A stretch of DNA of 64,000 nucleotides from Euglena gracilis (GCA_039621445.1 CP154956.1:248001-312000); one strand, 5' to 3'; positions 31,806-42,116 are shown, numbered from the stretch's first letter. The notes: generated from the letters alone by a model not told the origin. A program made the numbers and translations.

Positions 31806-32366
31806 CATACTTGCAGTTAGTGCGACCGGAAAAATTGTTTCTGTGTGCCGCGACCACCGCGGAAAAAAAAATTTGTAACCGGCAGCGCCGCGGCAAAAAA
31901 TTTTCTGTGCGCCGCGAATGCCGCGGCACTAGTTTATGTGTGCGCCGCGACCGCCGCGCAAACTTTTGAAGTTTGTGCCGCGACCGCCGTGGCAATTGTC
32001 TTTTTAAATTGTGTCCCACATATACATCCTTTCGGCCCCATTCCTTGCGTGGCCTCTTTGATACTTTCTCGACCATGGCTGAGAAGGGTGTTTGGCGGTG
32101 AACTTTTGTGCAAGCGTTCTTGTTGATTTTCACAGATCAGCTTTCACCATGTCAAGCGAGACCTCCACGTCAACGTTCTTGAGCTCCGGGCAGAAAATTT
32201 TTTTTGCGCCGCAACCACCGCGGAAATTTTTTTCCTTTGCGCCGCGACCACTGCGGCAATAAATTTTGCTTGTGCCGCGGCAAAAATCTTTCTGTGCGCC
32301 GCAACCACTGCGGATTTTTTTTTTGCGCCGCGGCATGAGCGCCGCGGCACACTAACTACAAGTATG
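31806..32366. mobile_element. hAT-like miniature element, copy 2 (inverted)
   Basis: The termini CATACTTGCAGTTAGTGCG and CACTAACTACAAGTATG match the copy at 12111-12676 in opposite orientation. The flanks are GTATCTGG and GTATCCAG, an 8-bp duplication with two differences. The interior has the same GCCGCGACCACCGCGG words and the same unique core. A direct comparison would show how old the insertions are. Confidence 0.75.
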
Positions 32367-32369
32367 GTA

Positions 32370-32870
32370 TCCAGTTGTGTGCATGGTTGAGGTAACAAGT
32401 TACCCCATCCATTTCTGACCACAGATTTCAGGCCAGGCATCAGTTTCTGATCACAGATTTCAGGGCAGGCATCCATTTCTGCCCACAGATTTCAGGGCAG
32501 GCATCCAAAACAACCGCAGAAAAATTGAATGCCTTCGCTGCGAGGCCCAAGGGTCTTCAATGAATGAGGCGGTTCGGGACACTCTACAACTTACAAAGTG
32601 GGGAGACGCATTGTAAATGCCACAGGGGAGGCATACGGCAGCAACAGAGGACGTTACGGCAAACGGCACGCTTTACACAAAAAGGAACCATACTTTGGTG
32701 GGCGCCGCAAATCTTGGCAATGAAAGTGGTAGGTCAAACCACAGGCATCACACACCACTTTTTTTCAGCTCGACACAGTTTGTATTTTTAGGGATGGCAA
32801 CCAACCCCACAAAAACCACACTTTTCCTGTTTTATTGGCAGTCGAGACACAGAGCGGGGGACAGGCGGCT
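32370..32870. other. Spacer with three CAGATTTCAGG.CAGGCATC units
   Basis: Between 32415 and 32510, ACCACAGATTTCAGGCCAGG and two variants repeat with a period of about 41 nt. The rest is unassigned. Confidence 0.5.
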
Positions 32871-32872
32871 GG

Positions 32873-33088
32873 TCAGCAGGTTGTGAAGGAACCAATCTCC
32901 AGCCGACACAACACCTCGCTGCGGAATCCTGTGGTGAAGCCCACCACCAGGACGTTTGCTCTCTGCGCATGATAAGGATTGTACCCGTTCACCCCCTTCA
33001 GCAACTGGTCCAACTCTTCAGGCTGCAAGACGTCGGCTGGAGGCCGAACCACAGATGAAACTGCCTTCTTTGCGCGTTCGCGCTCCAA
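32873..33088 (-). pseudogene. Possible N-terminal fragment of a crypton/tyrosine-recombinase ORF
   Basis: The minus-strand frame reads PPADVLQPEELDQLLKG and then NVLVVGFTTGFRSEV. A leucine-rich segment followed by GF..GFR resembles the region before the catalytic domain in eukaryotic tyrosine-recombinase ORFs (crypton- and DIRS-like). No catalytic R-H-R-Y residues follow; the frame stops 20 codons later. The attribution rests on a short motif and is tentative. Confidence 0.3.
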
Positions 33089-33333
33089 GGAACGTGGAAA
33101 TATTTTGTTGAAGCGGGGAATTGGCGCTCAGAAGAAGACATGACAACACCCTCGTTGGTGGTTTTACAGAATGCCCGAGCGACAGTATTCACGTACCGGT
33201 CTCCCAATTAATGCGTGATCACTTTAATTGCTGTCACTTTAATGTGCAGGAGGGTGACCTTCGCATTTTGGTGTTCACAAATATACGCGAAATATCCGCG
33301 AAGTATGGATGATTCCTAAATTTAAGGTTGCTT

Positions 33334-33412
33334 CGATTAATCGATTAATCGATTAATCGATCGACACCCCCTGATTAATCATTCAATCGGCAGGGGGGTC
33401 AATTAATCGAAA
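33334..33412. repeat. CGATTAATCGATTAATCG cluster
   Basis: Four overlapping ATTAATCG units are followed by inverted partners around a GGCAGGGGGGTC segment. The word is itself a palindrome (CGATTAATCG). The same word forms clusters at 37221, 40540, 40940, 43255, 44600, 47390, 50635 and 51950. Confidence 0.7.
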
Positions 33413-33557
33413 ATAATTGCCTCCATTATAAATCACCCATTGCACAATGGAAAAAGTCCGCATGCTTGACTTCAAGACGTTGACAATGGCATGCAACAAA
33501 CACAGAAGATGGATCATTTGCGAAACACTATTTCTTTCAACAGTCACTTGTCCACCT

Positions 33558-35139
33558 TGAAGGCCCAGGGTCCGGATCAGGACGCTGGCCTTTACCAGGT
33601 TTCCCATCTCCCAATCTGGCATCTCTCAGGGGGGGATACCCCCTGCCTGTGGCTTTGGCCTTTCCACCTGGTGGATCTTGAAATCTTGACATCTCCAAAA
33701 TCTCAAAATCTTTCTGTAAAATGTTCCCAAATCCAAATCTTCAACTTGCAGTGCACAAGACAACGCCAGACGAGCTCAAACAGTACATGGAGTTTGCCAC
33801 CTGCACACAGACAAATCACAGGTGAAATTGTAATTGGCAACTCCTAATTGTCATTTGCTAAATCCTAAAACCAAAATCACAGCACAATTCCAGGGAAAGG
33901 CAATGCAAGGCCTTAGCGGCGCTCACACTCCCCTTCTCCGGCGAGATTTTCCGGGGTTTTGGACCCGAAAAATCGAGAAAACACACAGAAGCGACGTTAG
34001 ACCGTGCAGTGGAAACCCGGTCCCGCCCCCTTGGGCTGCCCTGTCCAGACTTCGTGGTTTCCGCTCTCTTCTTTTTGGGAAACCGTGGAAGCTCGACATG
34101 ACTTCCCGAAGGGGGGGTAGCCGAGCCCCGCCATACACTGCGTCCCAGAGCCCGAAGGCCCCCTTGAAGCGGTCCACAGTGCAGGCAGGCCAGAAAAAAT
34201 ACATGTCGAATTGGCCACATGAAATCTGACAGACTTCTCCACTAGCCACTTGGGCATCACAGCCACGGCACCAACTGGGCATCACCACCACTCAGCCAGC
34301 GGGCGGGTCGCCACGGACATGTCGAAGTCGGGCACAGCCACCACAGAGACAGGGGTAGAAAAAATACCACAGGCAAGGCGAGCCACACAGCCACACAGGA
34401 CTGGGCATCAGCCTGCCAGACATAGAGCTGCAGATCAACATTGCAATGCCCTGGCCACAGCCAAGGCCTTCCGCCGTCGTCTTCTCTTTGCAGATTTCGA
34501 TGGCAACATGCCGTTTGTAGCCCCAGGCTCTCCAGCACTGCAAATTGAGACAATCTCATCACGATCCAGAGCCATCCATGGCTCCATCTGGATTGCCACA
34601 GATCTTGTCATGCCATCTGGCTGTTCCTCAACAGTCAGCCTCAGGCACCCAATTCGCCTCACAGGCATGGCCTTCAGAGCCTTCATCTGATGACACTTGC
34701 AATCACACCCAGTGTGATTGCAGGAACAGCATGAATATCCCAGTAATGGACAAACGTGATGTACTGTTTGTGAAGGCCCAGGGTCCGGATCAGGACGCTG
34801 GCCTTTACCAGGTTTCCCATCTCCCAATCTGGCATCTCTCAGGGGGGGATACCCCCTGCCTGTGGCTTTGGCCTTTCCACCTGGTGGATCTTGAAATCTT
34901 GACATCTCCAAAATCTCAAAATCTTTCTGTAAAATGTTCCAAATCCAAATCTTCAACTTGCAGTGCACAAGACAACGCCAGACGAGCTCAAACAGTACAT
35001 GGAGTTTGCCACCTGCACACAGACAAATCACAGGTGACTTTGTAATTGGCAACTCCTAATTGTCATTTGCTAAATCCTAAAACCAAAATCACAGCACAAT
35101 TCCAGGGAAAGGCAATGCAAGGCCGTAGCGGCGCTCACA
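33558..35139. mobile_element. Candidate terminal-repeat retroelement in miniature (TRIM-like)
   Basis: A 370-bp direct repeat (33558-33927 and 34771-35139) is nearly identical, begins TGAAGGCCCAGG and ends GCGCTCACA, matching the TG...CA rule of LTRs. The 843-bp interior has no polymerase. A minus-strand frame (34435-34770) reads CSCNHTGCDCKCHQ and GCLRLTVEEQPDGMTRSV, of unknown origin. The immediate flanks do not give a clear 5-bp duplication and no primer-binding site is obvious, so an unrelated direct duplication remains possible. Confidence 0.45.
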
Positions 35140-35227
35140 ACCTCCTCCTTCACAGGGGCAGAAAGGGTCAACAAACATGGGATACCATGTCCCCCTTTAC
35201 TATTCTCGTCCTGTGGCCCCCTTTTAA

Positions 35228-36366
35228 GTCGGTGACCCCCCCCCACCGGACTCAGGACAAAGCCGGTGACCCCCTACGATGGACTCAGGGGTGACAAAGC
35301 CGGTGAGGGGGGGGTCACCGGCTTTGTCCTGAGTCCGGTGACCCCCCCCCAATTTTTAAAAATGAATGGATGAATCACGTGGGGATGTGCGGGACAACCA
35401 ATTAAAAGCCAGAAAAGACCACAATGCACTAAAACACCAGTAGGACCACAAGATTGCCAGGCACAGCACGAGGACAGAGAGAGCTCCCACCAAAAAAAAC
35501 CTGGTACAAGCGTCAAGCATACGTAATGGTATTAGTAGGTTCCACGAAGGAAAAAAATGGAGGCCGACAGTTGGTGTGATCCTCATTGCTTACGCTCCGT
35601 GTTCAAAACACGGGCGGGCATGGGGGGCATCTCCCTGCTATCACAACGAGGACAACACCAACTGTTGCGAGGGGGGGGGCATGGCACGGCCAGCGCAATC
35701 AAGGTGCCAAAATTCGTGGCATGAGTCGCAAGGCTTTCCTTGCATGTGCTCCTCGGTGGTTTCCGTCCATGTACCCGTTTAGTTCGGGGAACGGGTACAT
35801 GGGTATCCCAGCCTACCGACACAGAAGCTACCTTTGGGCCTTATGGGCAATCTTTTCTGCTTCTGTGTCAAAGATGGCGTGCATTGTGAGCACATGCTTT
35901 GCAAAAGTCATGTGCTCGTCCGGGTGATCAGTTTTGCAGCCTCTCACATCACAAATTTTCTGGAAATTGGTAAGAATATCCCCCTTTCTGATTTTTGGCA
36001 CTTCCATCATGCTGAGGTGCAGATTCCGTAAAAAAAAATGTCCCCAAAAAGCACTGTATCCACAGATTCTTTTTTCATTGGGGATTCCGTAAATTCTTTC
36101 AACCTTGCCAAAAGGGCACTGGGGGTGGGCGTGGGTCCCAAGCCGGCCTCAACTACCGCAACGGCGTGTGCCGGCATCATTTTGGCTAATGGAAACAAGA
36201 AACCAATGACGAAAAACAGAATTTTCCTCATTAGGGAGTCACCGGCTTTGTCCTGAGTCCGGTGGGGGGGGGTCACCGGCTTTGTCTTTCCGACAAAGCT
36301 GGTGACCCCCCCCCCACCGGACTCAGGACAAAGCCGGTGATGGGGGGGGGGGGCTTTCTTGATATA
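35228..36366. mobile_element. Palindrome-bounded element C with the MMPA module
   Basis: The left cluster (35228-35351) and right cluster (36238-36350) are built from GTCACCGGCTTTGTCCTGAG, GTCCGGTGACC and complements with C/G runs. The right edge is TTCTTGATATA (36356-36366). The interior holds a minus-strand ORF homologous to the one in element B at the same relative place, next to the right cluster. Same plan, same edge, different palindromic word. Confidence 0.6.
36007..36180 (-). CDS. Conserved module ORF, MMPA/DTVLFGD family, copy 2
   Basis: Starting at the double ATG (36178-36180), the frame reads MMPAHAVAVVEAGLGPTP and later VDTVLFGDIFF, then stops after 57 residues. Residues 1-45 align with 17607-17957. 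Upstream in frame lies the hydrophobic stretch MRKILFFVIGFLFPLAK, which looks like a signal peptide. The TAG|CCAAA boundary instead suggests an intron end there, as the other copy has no such stretch. Family unknown; probably one exon of a larger element gene. Confidence 0.45.
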   Translation of the reverse strand: MMPAHAVAVVEAGLGPTPTPSALLARLKEFTESPMKKESVDTVLFGDIFFYGICTSA

Positions 36367-36487
36367 GGGTCCATGGGAACAGTAAGGAGTGGGGTCGAGC
36401 TTCCCCCCCTTACTGTTCCCACATCAACTAACCAAGCAAGCTGGACCCCAAAAGCCACCCAAAATGCCAAAAACCGAACCTTTTTGA

Positions 36488-36640
36488 TTCACATGCTTGA
36501 AAATTGCACCTCCCAAGCATGCACTTTGGCGTTGGAGTTTGACAGGAATGAGAGCACCTGAAACCAACCCCGCCCCAAAAAAAATCCCTTTTCTCTCTCT
36601 CTCTCTTCCAAGAATCCTTCATAAGAAGTGCCTTGACACT
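36488..36640. repeat. Dispersed repeat related to 7941-8070
   Basis: Shares the ACATGCTTGAAAATTGCACC and GGAGTTTGACAG phrases with 7941-8070, then runs into a (CT)n stretch. Confidence 0.5.
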
Positions 36641-36713
36641 GTGGGGGTGTACGGGTCGCGGGCGGGGTCGGGGGGGGTCGCGGTGGGAAGGTGGCAGTTT
36701 TGACAGGTCACGG

Positions 36714-37140
36714 GGGCGGACGGACGGACGGACGGACGGACGGCTGGTGAAAAAAGCGAAGGTCCGGACGGACGGCTGACCTTGTGGGCTTGGTCCAGAC
36801 GGCTGAAGAAAATGCACTTGGTCCAGCTAGCCGGCTGGCCGGCTGGCCGGCTATCTGGAAGCGCAGGTGTCTCTCAGTGAACGCAACTCTGGGCGGATAT
36901 ATACCAATTTTTTTTTTGGTCCGGCCGGCTGGCAAGACAGAAATTGGTCCGGCTTGACGGACGGCTGGCGAAAAAATGCTTCGTCCGGAATTTTTTTTTT
37001 TGGTCCGGCCGGCTGGCAAGGCAGACATTGGTCCGGCTTGACGGACGGCTGGCGAAAAAATGCTTCGTCCGGACGGACGGCTGGGCGTCCAGCATTGGTC
37101 CGGCTGAAGAGGTCCGGACGGCTCGGACTGCTAGCCGGCC
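36714..37140. repeat. GGACGGACGGCTGG / GGCTGGCC word cluster
   Basis: A (GGAC)n microsatellite of about seven units leads into words GGACGGCTGGCGAAAAAATG (twice, 36958 and 37041), GGTCCGGCCGGCTGGCAAG and GGCTGGCCGGCTGG. The two segments 36913-36985 and 37000-37080 are direct repeats. Apparent proteins here follow the repeat. Confidence 0.65.
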
Positions 37141-37220
37141 AGCCGCCCCCCACATGTGACCAGCGTGACCTAACATACAACGTCACGTGTAACCATTACA
37201 TTTTTGGCAATTTGATTTAG

Positions 37221-37308
37221 GACAGCATTAATCGATTAATCGATCGGGCCCCCCCAATTAATCGGCAATTATCGATCGACAGCCTCAAGATCGATTAATT
37301 GGGCAACC
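37221..37308. repeat. CGATTAATCGATC cluster
   Basis: Palindromic ATTAATCG words around a G/C tract, immediately upstream of an EF-1alpha fragment. Confidence 0.6.
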
Positions 37309-37451
37309 TTACTAAATTGAAGATCCTAATATTCAGGATGGGCTGATATGTTGTGAAGAAACCACGTTCCTAACCAAGAAACCTTATGTGGAGCTCCCAT
37401 GAATGACGTTCTTTTCCAAAGTTCGACACGACACCCTTTTTCAACTTTTAG

Positions 37452-37599
37452 GTGTTGGAACTGTGCCTGTTGGTCGTGTTGAGACTGTTGTCTTGAAGCA
37501 TGGTGATGTGGTCACTTTCGCGCCCAACACCTTGACCACTGAATTCAAGTCTATGGAGATGCACCACGAGGCACTGAGCGAAATAGTTTCGATGTGAAG
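37452..37599 (+). pseudogene. EF-1alpha fragment (internal exon)
   Basis: After a splice-acceptor-like CAACTTTTAG the frame reads [19 protein letters not shown], then [13 protein letters not shown] and [10 protein letters not shown]. This is the unmistakable domain-II region of eukaryotic translation elongation factor 1-alpha, which delivers aminoacyl-tRNA to the ribosome. After ALSE a frame disruption with loss of a few codons leads to FDVK. A donor AAG|GTTTGC follows and a CTTCCTCAG acceptor at 37644 closes a 45-nt intron. What follows is not EF-1alpha. So this is a captured or truncated exon. Confidence 0.75.
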
Positions 37600-37995
37600 G
37601 TTTGCTTTCATCCCCTTGCAATCTTCTCATCTGATCTTCCTCAGGGTGCATTGTTCGAAGTCCTACAGGTGCAGTGCAACACCCCTGAGGTTTATTGGAA
37701 CCCATATACGACATCTGCCACCTGGACCTCAGCATGTCCCTTGAAACCGGTTGATAGTTTTAAGTTTGCACTGACATTGGTTTCTTTCCAACTCTCAATT
37801 GCTCCGCAACAAACTGTTTTTTTCAATGGGAATTTGTTCTGGTAATGTGGTGTGTCATTTGGGAAGGATCTGAATGAGGCATGTGTGTTGTTGGCATTTG
37901 TGCGTGGTTTTTCTTGTGGAGATGAGGTTGCCAATTTACCGCTGAACTTATTTTCCACGAGTGGCCAGTTTTGGGGATGGCACAGGTGGTGCAAT
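37600..37995. other. Intron (37600-37644) and unidentified coding-like sequence
   Basis: After the 45-nt intron, a plus-strand frame (GALFEVLQVQCNTPEVYWNP) continues to a stop at 37845. It has protein-like composition but I do not recognise it. Confidence 0.35.
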
Positions 37996-38175
37996 TTGGT
38001 GATGGGGGGTTGTCACAGGTGCTGCCCAATTTGTCATAGGTGGTGGCCGGTTTGGTGCCACGGGTGTTGCCCAGTTTGGTGGGGGGGGTGCCACGAGTGT
38101 TTCCCAGTTTGGTGCCACGAGTGTTGCCCAGTTTGGTGTCACAGGGTGTTGGCCAGTTTGGTGCCACAGGGGGGG
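37996..38175. repeat. 24-bp minisatellite (GTGCCACGAGTGTTGCCCAG type)
   Basis: A 24-nt unit ending in CCCAGTTTG repeats about six times with small changes and a G-run insertion near 38082. It has the same 24-nt period as the unrelated array at 16900-17058. Confidence 0.7.
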
Positions 38176-38289
38176 GGCTGGCACAAGTTGTGGGGTATAA
38201 TTTCCCCTGAAAAACAGGTTTTCAGTGTCATTGTTTTAAACGGACCTTTTTGAGCGTGACCCACCCTGCTGGCAGTCGAGCAGGGCGGG

Positions 38290-38357
38290 ATTGAGGTTGA
38301 GGTTTTCAAAAAAAGTTCAACCTCAATGTCAACGACCTCAACCTCAACCTCAACCTC
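38290..38357. repeat. Hexamer-core block, CCTCAA word
   Basis: GATTGAGGTTGAGGTTTTC is followed by GTTCAACCTCAATG and several CCTCAA units, abutting the GGAGGCTAGGC element. Confidence 0.65.
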
Positions 38358-38828
38358 AATGGAGGCTAGGCGCGCCGCTCGGGGGGGTCCGGGACCCCCC
38401 CCTCCCCCCCCCCCGCGCGGCCCCTGCGCGGCCGCCCGCGCGGCCGCTCGCCCCCCCCTGGACCCCCCCCCCTCCCCCCACTGTGCCTAGCATAGCCAAG
38501 AAAAAAAAATTTTGGTGAAAAAATCGCGATTTTTTGAGGCCCAAAAATGACCAAAAATGACCATTTTCGGACACAAAATGGCAAAATTGGGGGCCGCGCG
38601 CTCTGCGCGCGGCCAAAAAAGCATTTTTTTGGTCAAAAATGGCCCAAAAATGGCAAAAAATGACCACTTTTTGGACCCGAAAATCACCGATTTTAGGATG
38701 CGTTCCGCCCGCGCGGCCGCCCTCGGCCCCCCCTCCCCCCCCCTCCCCCCCTCGCGGGCCCCCGCCGCGGCGCCCCCCCCCCCTCCCCCCCCCCCCCCCC
38801 CCCCCCCCCGCTGTGCCTAGCCTCCAAT
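38358..38828. mobile_element. Miniature element with GGAGGCTAGGC termini, copy 2
   Basis: The inverted termini GGAGGCTAGGC (38360-38370) and GCCTAGCCTCC (38815-38825) bound C-rich arms and an A/T-rich centre shared with 21960-22190. The left flank has CCTCAAT and the right flank AATGTTACCTCAAT. The insertion lies in a CCTCAA block, so the duplication is hard to define. Confidence 0.65.
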
Positions 38829-39108
38829 GTTACCTCAATGTCCAAAATTCAAAAAAAAATGAACTCACAAAAAGCAACGATTGGACCATCTCCTCTTCTA
38901 AAACCTTGCTCAAAGGCAATTTTGACAGCTTTTATGACAATATACAACATATGTGGGTGGAAACAAGAAAAAATAGTGGGGTGCTGATTAAAAACTTGAA
39001 ATAAGTGACCAATTGCACAATTTTTGAAAAAATACAGGTAATTTGCCTCTCTTTTTGTAACACTCTTTTTCAATTCTCTTTGTTGTTGAGTCGTATTCCT
39101 TTGTATTT
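38829..39108. other. Interior of hexamer-core element, no clear gene
   Basis: An AT-rich 280-bp stretch. TTGAGTCGTATTCCTTTG before the right hexamer block is the counterpart of 31329-31350. Confidence 0.4.
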
Positions 39109-39109
39109 T

Positions 39110-39215
39110 CGCATTGAGGTGACATTGAGGAAATATAGAGGTTGGAAAACCCCAACCTCAACCTCAACCTCAACCTCAACCTCAACCTCAATACCTCAAC
39201 CTCAATCCAGCCTTG
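39110..39215. repeat. Hexamer-core inverted block, CCTCAA word
   Basis: CATTGAGGTGACATTGAGG, then GGTTGGAAAACC, then about seven CCTCAA units and the edge TCCAGCCTTGAG. It is laid out exactly as 31355-31460 with a different hexamer. Confidence 0.75.
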
Positions 39216-39299
39216 AGTCGAGTCAGACCGATGTGAAAAACTCACTGGGTTTCTGACTGACGGGGTAAATGTCTTATTTTCCCTTCGTGCGGGGTGCGT

Positions 39300-39595
39300 G
39301 CTATTTGGTCTGATATTTGGTCTGATATTTGGTCTGGACAACCGGGCGGCTAGCGACAGTGCCTTTCATCTGGGCGGGCAACCGGCATGTTGGTCAGCCA
39401 GGTTGCTCTTCTAGCCGGCTGGGTTGGTCCGGCCAAACAACCTCACAGTGCCCCTTCACGTCCGCGGAACCTTATGTCCTGGCTTATGTCCCGGCTGCCG
39501 ACGACATTTTAGTGCGCCGTGGCTTTTCCATACGGCCGCCGGACCTGCGCATTTTGATGCTCGCGCATTTTGGTGTCGCCCCTTAGAGTGCATGC
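39300..39595. repeat. TTTGGTCTGATA triplet and CCGGC words
   Basis: TATTTGGTCTGA occurs three times in succession at 39301-39335. Words such as GGGCGGCTAGCGAC, GGGCGGGCAACCGGC and CTAGCCGGCTGGG follow. This is a word-cluster region beside the module at 39596-40311. Confidence 0.5.
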
Positions 39596-40311
39596 CTATT
39601 TTTTGGCAGGGAGGTATGTTTGAAAGGAGGTTGCCCGACGACTCCTTGAAACGAACATTGTCCACGACTGCTGTTGGTGTTGAGCAACACATTGTTCGAT
39701 AACGCTCCTTTCATCCAACAAGAGGCTAGGTTCCAGTTCCCACACCGTCCAGGCAACAAAGAAATCGTCTAGCTCCGGATAAGAGGCTTGGAGGTGTTCA
39801 AAACGTTTGAGAACTCCAAACAATTGGCAACACCAGCAAGCTATGTACCCTTGGAGCCAGATTTTTTCTTCTTGTTGCCTTGCACCAACAAACTGCCATG
39901 GAGGGGGTCAACCTTCGGAGGTTCGGCAGCCACCCCCCCCCCTGGTGGTCGGACCCCCGGTATGGCAAAATGGGGACACCCCCCCCTGGTCGGCCAACCC
40001 CCTCCGCACGGCATGCCGAACCATACCAATGAATTTTCCTTTGGGAAATTCCGGCTGTCCGCCACATTGGACCCCCCCCCCCGGGGGACTGACCCCCTCG
40101 GCACGGCAAAATGGGGACCCCCCCCCCCCGGTGGCCGAGGGTCCTTGTCAGACGTTCCGAAGGAGGCATTTTTTTGTTTTTTGGGGGGGGTTGAAAGCAT
40201 GATTTTTTGCACCAAAAAACACAGATTTGGAAATATTTTAACACATAAAACAACTTTAGAGCGGGTACCATGCCCCCCAAGCTGTCCCTCCCCCCCCAGA
40301 GGTATTCCCAT
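39596..40311 (-). pseudogene. VDPLHGSLLV-family module, copy 2
   Basis: On the minus strand one frame carries KVDPLHGSLLVQGNKKKKSG near 39890. Another carries ASYPELDDFFVAWTVWELEP and then LLLDERSVIEQCVAQHQQQ to 39596, so a frameshift separates the two. It is homologous to 19441-19671 and longer at the C-terminal side. The upstream third is a C/G-tract block (39930-40140). Function unknown. Confidence 0.45.
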
Positions 40312-40524
40312 AGGGGGGACGGGAATAGCTCACTATCATAGCACTTTTTACAAAGAACTTCCCCAAGAAGTGCTCCACAATCGACGTTTTGGGGATGTTT
40401 TCAAAAAACACTTTTTGGCAAATGTGCTTAAAATTGACCATTTTTTGCGAACATCCAAAAAAGTTGCCAAAAATGACCCCTTTTGGGATGCCCGAGGGTC
40501 GGGTATGGGAATGGCTCGGAGGGT

Positions 40525-41025
40525 AGGGTTTTGCCAATTAATCGTTTCGGGCTGGCGATCGATTAATCGCGATTATTCGGGGTGTCTCGGACGATTAACG
40601 ATTAATTGGTCCCTTCACAGTTTGATAATGGAATCTGCCTGAGAAATTCTAATCTCGAACAAAGACCACTTCTTTGTGTGCCCGCTGACGAATTTTTTGT
40701 TTCATTCTCTGTCGACATGGCAGCACGAAGCTTATTAGGAACTTCTGTATCTTAGTCAGAATCGCGCGATTTTTTACTGCCACCTGTTCCTGTTTTACTG
40801 CCACGTTCGCTGACTCGTTGGCTACTTTTAACAACCCTTTTCATGGTGTAACAGCAAGTAGTGTGCTATCTGACTGACTTACCCCACGAATTTTTGTTGA
40901 TTTCAACATACATTGTGCCTATTGTGGTTTACATCCACAATGAACGATTAATCGCCATGGGCCGAACGATTCGATTAATCGGCGATGACGAACGATTAAT
41001 CGATTAATCGATTAATCGAAACAGC
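40525..41025. repeat. CGATTAATCG clusters bounding a 320-bp segment
   Basis: The left cluster at 40525-40610 contains CCAATTAATCGTTTCGGG and GGACGATTAACGATTAATTGG. The right cluster at 40940-41022 contains ACGATTCGATTAATCGG and four ATTAATCG units. The left phrase recurs at 47390-47470. The interior has no recognised gene. Confidence 0.6.
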
Positions 41026-41094
41026 CCTACGGGGGAGGCCTATGCCCCCCCCCCCCCGAGCTGTTCCCCCCCATGATGATGGCCTTAAAGGGTC

Positions 41095-41362
41095 ACGGGG
41101 ACGGGAATAGCTCGGGGGGGGGGGCATGGGGGGGGTTGGTACACCGTGGCGAGGGGGGGGGGGAGGAGGGAAATGGCGTGGCGAGGGGGTCGGCGACCAA
41201 GGGGGGGAGGGGTGTACGATGGTTTCCAACAAAAATTTCCTTCAAAAAATCGCGAAAATCCCCGGTGGCGTGGCGAGTCCGGCTAGGGGGGGGGAGGGAA
41301 GGTGGTAAATGGCGTGGCGAGGCCCTCGGAGAGGGGGGGGGGAGGGTGGACCAACCCCCCGG
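41095..41362. repeat. GTGGCGAGGGGG-type block, copy 3
   Basis: Same words and order as 10735-11040, including the AAAAATTTCCTTCAAAAAATC segment. Confidence 0.7.
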
Positions 41363-42020
41363 GGATTTCCCCTGGTGCCCCCCCCCCCCGACCCGACCTA
41401 AGACCCTTTTCGGCCAATTTTTTTCCTAAAAAAATTGGCCGGTGATGCCTAATTTGACAAAAAATTCAGGTAGATTCCTAATTTTGAGGCATAAAGTTTT
41501 GCAAAATTTGGAATGGTGATGCCTAATTTGGTGTCAAAATACTAATTTTACGTTGGGGGATTCCTAATTTGGAGCCAAAAAGGATTTCCCCCCAAAAATT
41601 CATTTTCGGTGATTCCTAGTTTGGCCACCGAAAATGTGGTGTTCCCCCGTGCCCCCCCCCCCCCCCGTGACCCGAACCACACCCGAAAAATTTTCCTCAA
41701 AAAACAACGATTGCGCAAGGAAAAAGGTCAATTTTTGCTTTTTCAAAAAACGTGTTTTTTTGCTTTGTTAAAAAAAACATGTTTTTTGTTTTTTTTTAAA
41801 AAAAACAAAAAAAACGTCAACCCTGCCACCCCCCTAAAATTTGTGGCTGGCCACGAATGCCTGCCCTGAAATTCGTGGCTAGTGTTCTATAGCGCTCCCA
41901 TCTTATCTCCGTATAGCCGAATTCGGTTGGTAGGGAATGATGCGGCAACCCGTAGGGCGTACTCAATGGCATAATTGTCGCCAGGGGAGTCAAAACGCTC
42001 CTGGGGGGGTGCCAAATAGG
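41363..42020. other. Spacer with repeated 'ttcctaatttgg' phrases
   Basis: GATGCCTAATTTG, GATTCCTAATTTTGAG, GATTCCTAATTTGGAG and GATTCCTAGTTTGG recur at roughly 55-60 nt spacing between 41445 and 41630. No gene. Confidence 0.5.
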
Positions 42021-42062
42021 GGGGGGGCCACGTTACTTCTTCCTGGCTCGGAAGGTATCAGA

Positions 42063-42116
42063 AGGCGAATGGCCCAGTGGTTGGGTGTGGTCGTGGGTTC
42101 AATCCCCACCTCGTCT
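42063..42116 (+). tRNA. Truncated tRNA-Asn-like sequence
   Basis: AGGCGAATGGCCCAGTGGTT and GTCGTGGGTTCAATCCCCAC match the fuller copy at 49498-49568. Seventeen nucleotides comprising most of the anticodon arm are absent, so it cannot be functional. Confidence 0.6.

Noticed and set aside
36851-37220. Overlapping open frames rich in SVRTKHFFASRPSS-like repeats
   Set aside because: These are translations of the GGACGGACGGCTGG direct repeats on both strands and change with repeat phase.
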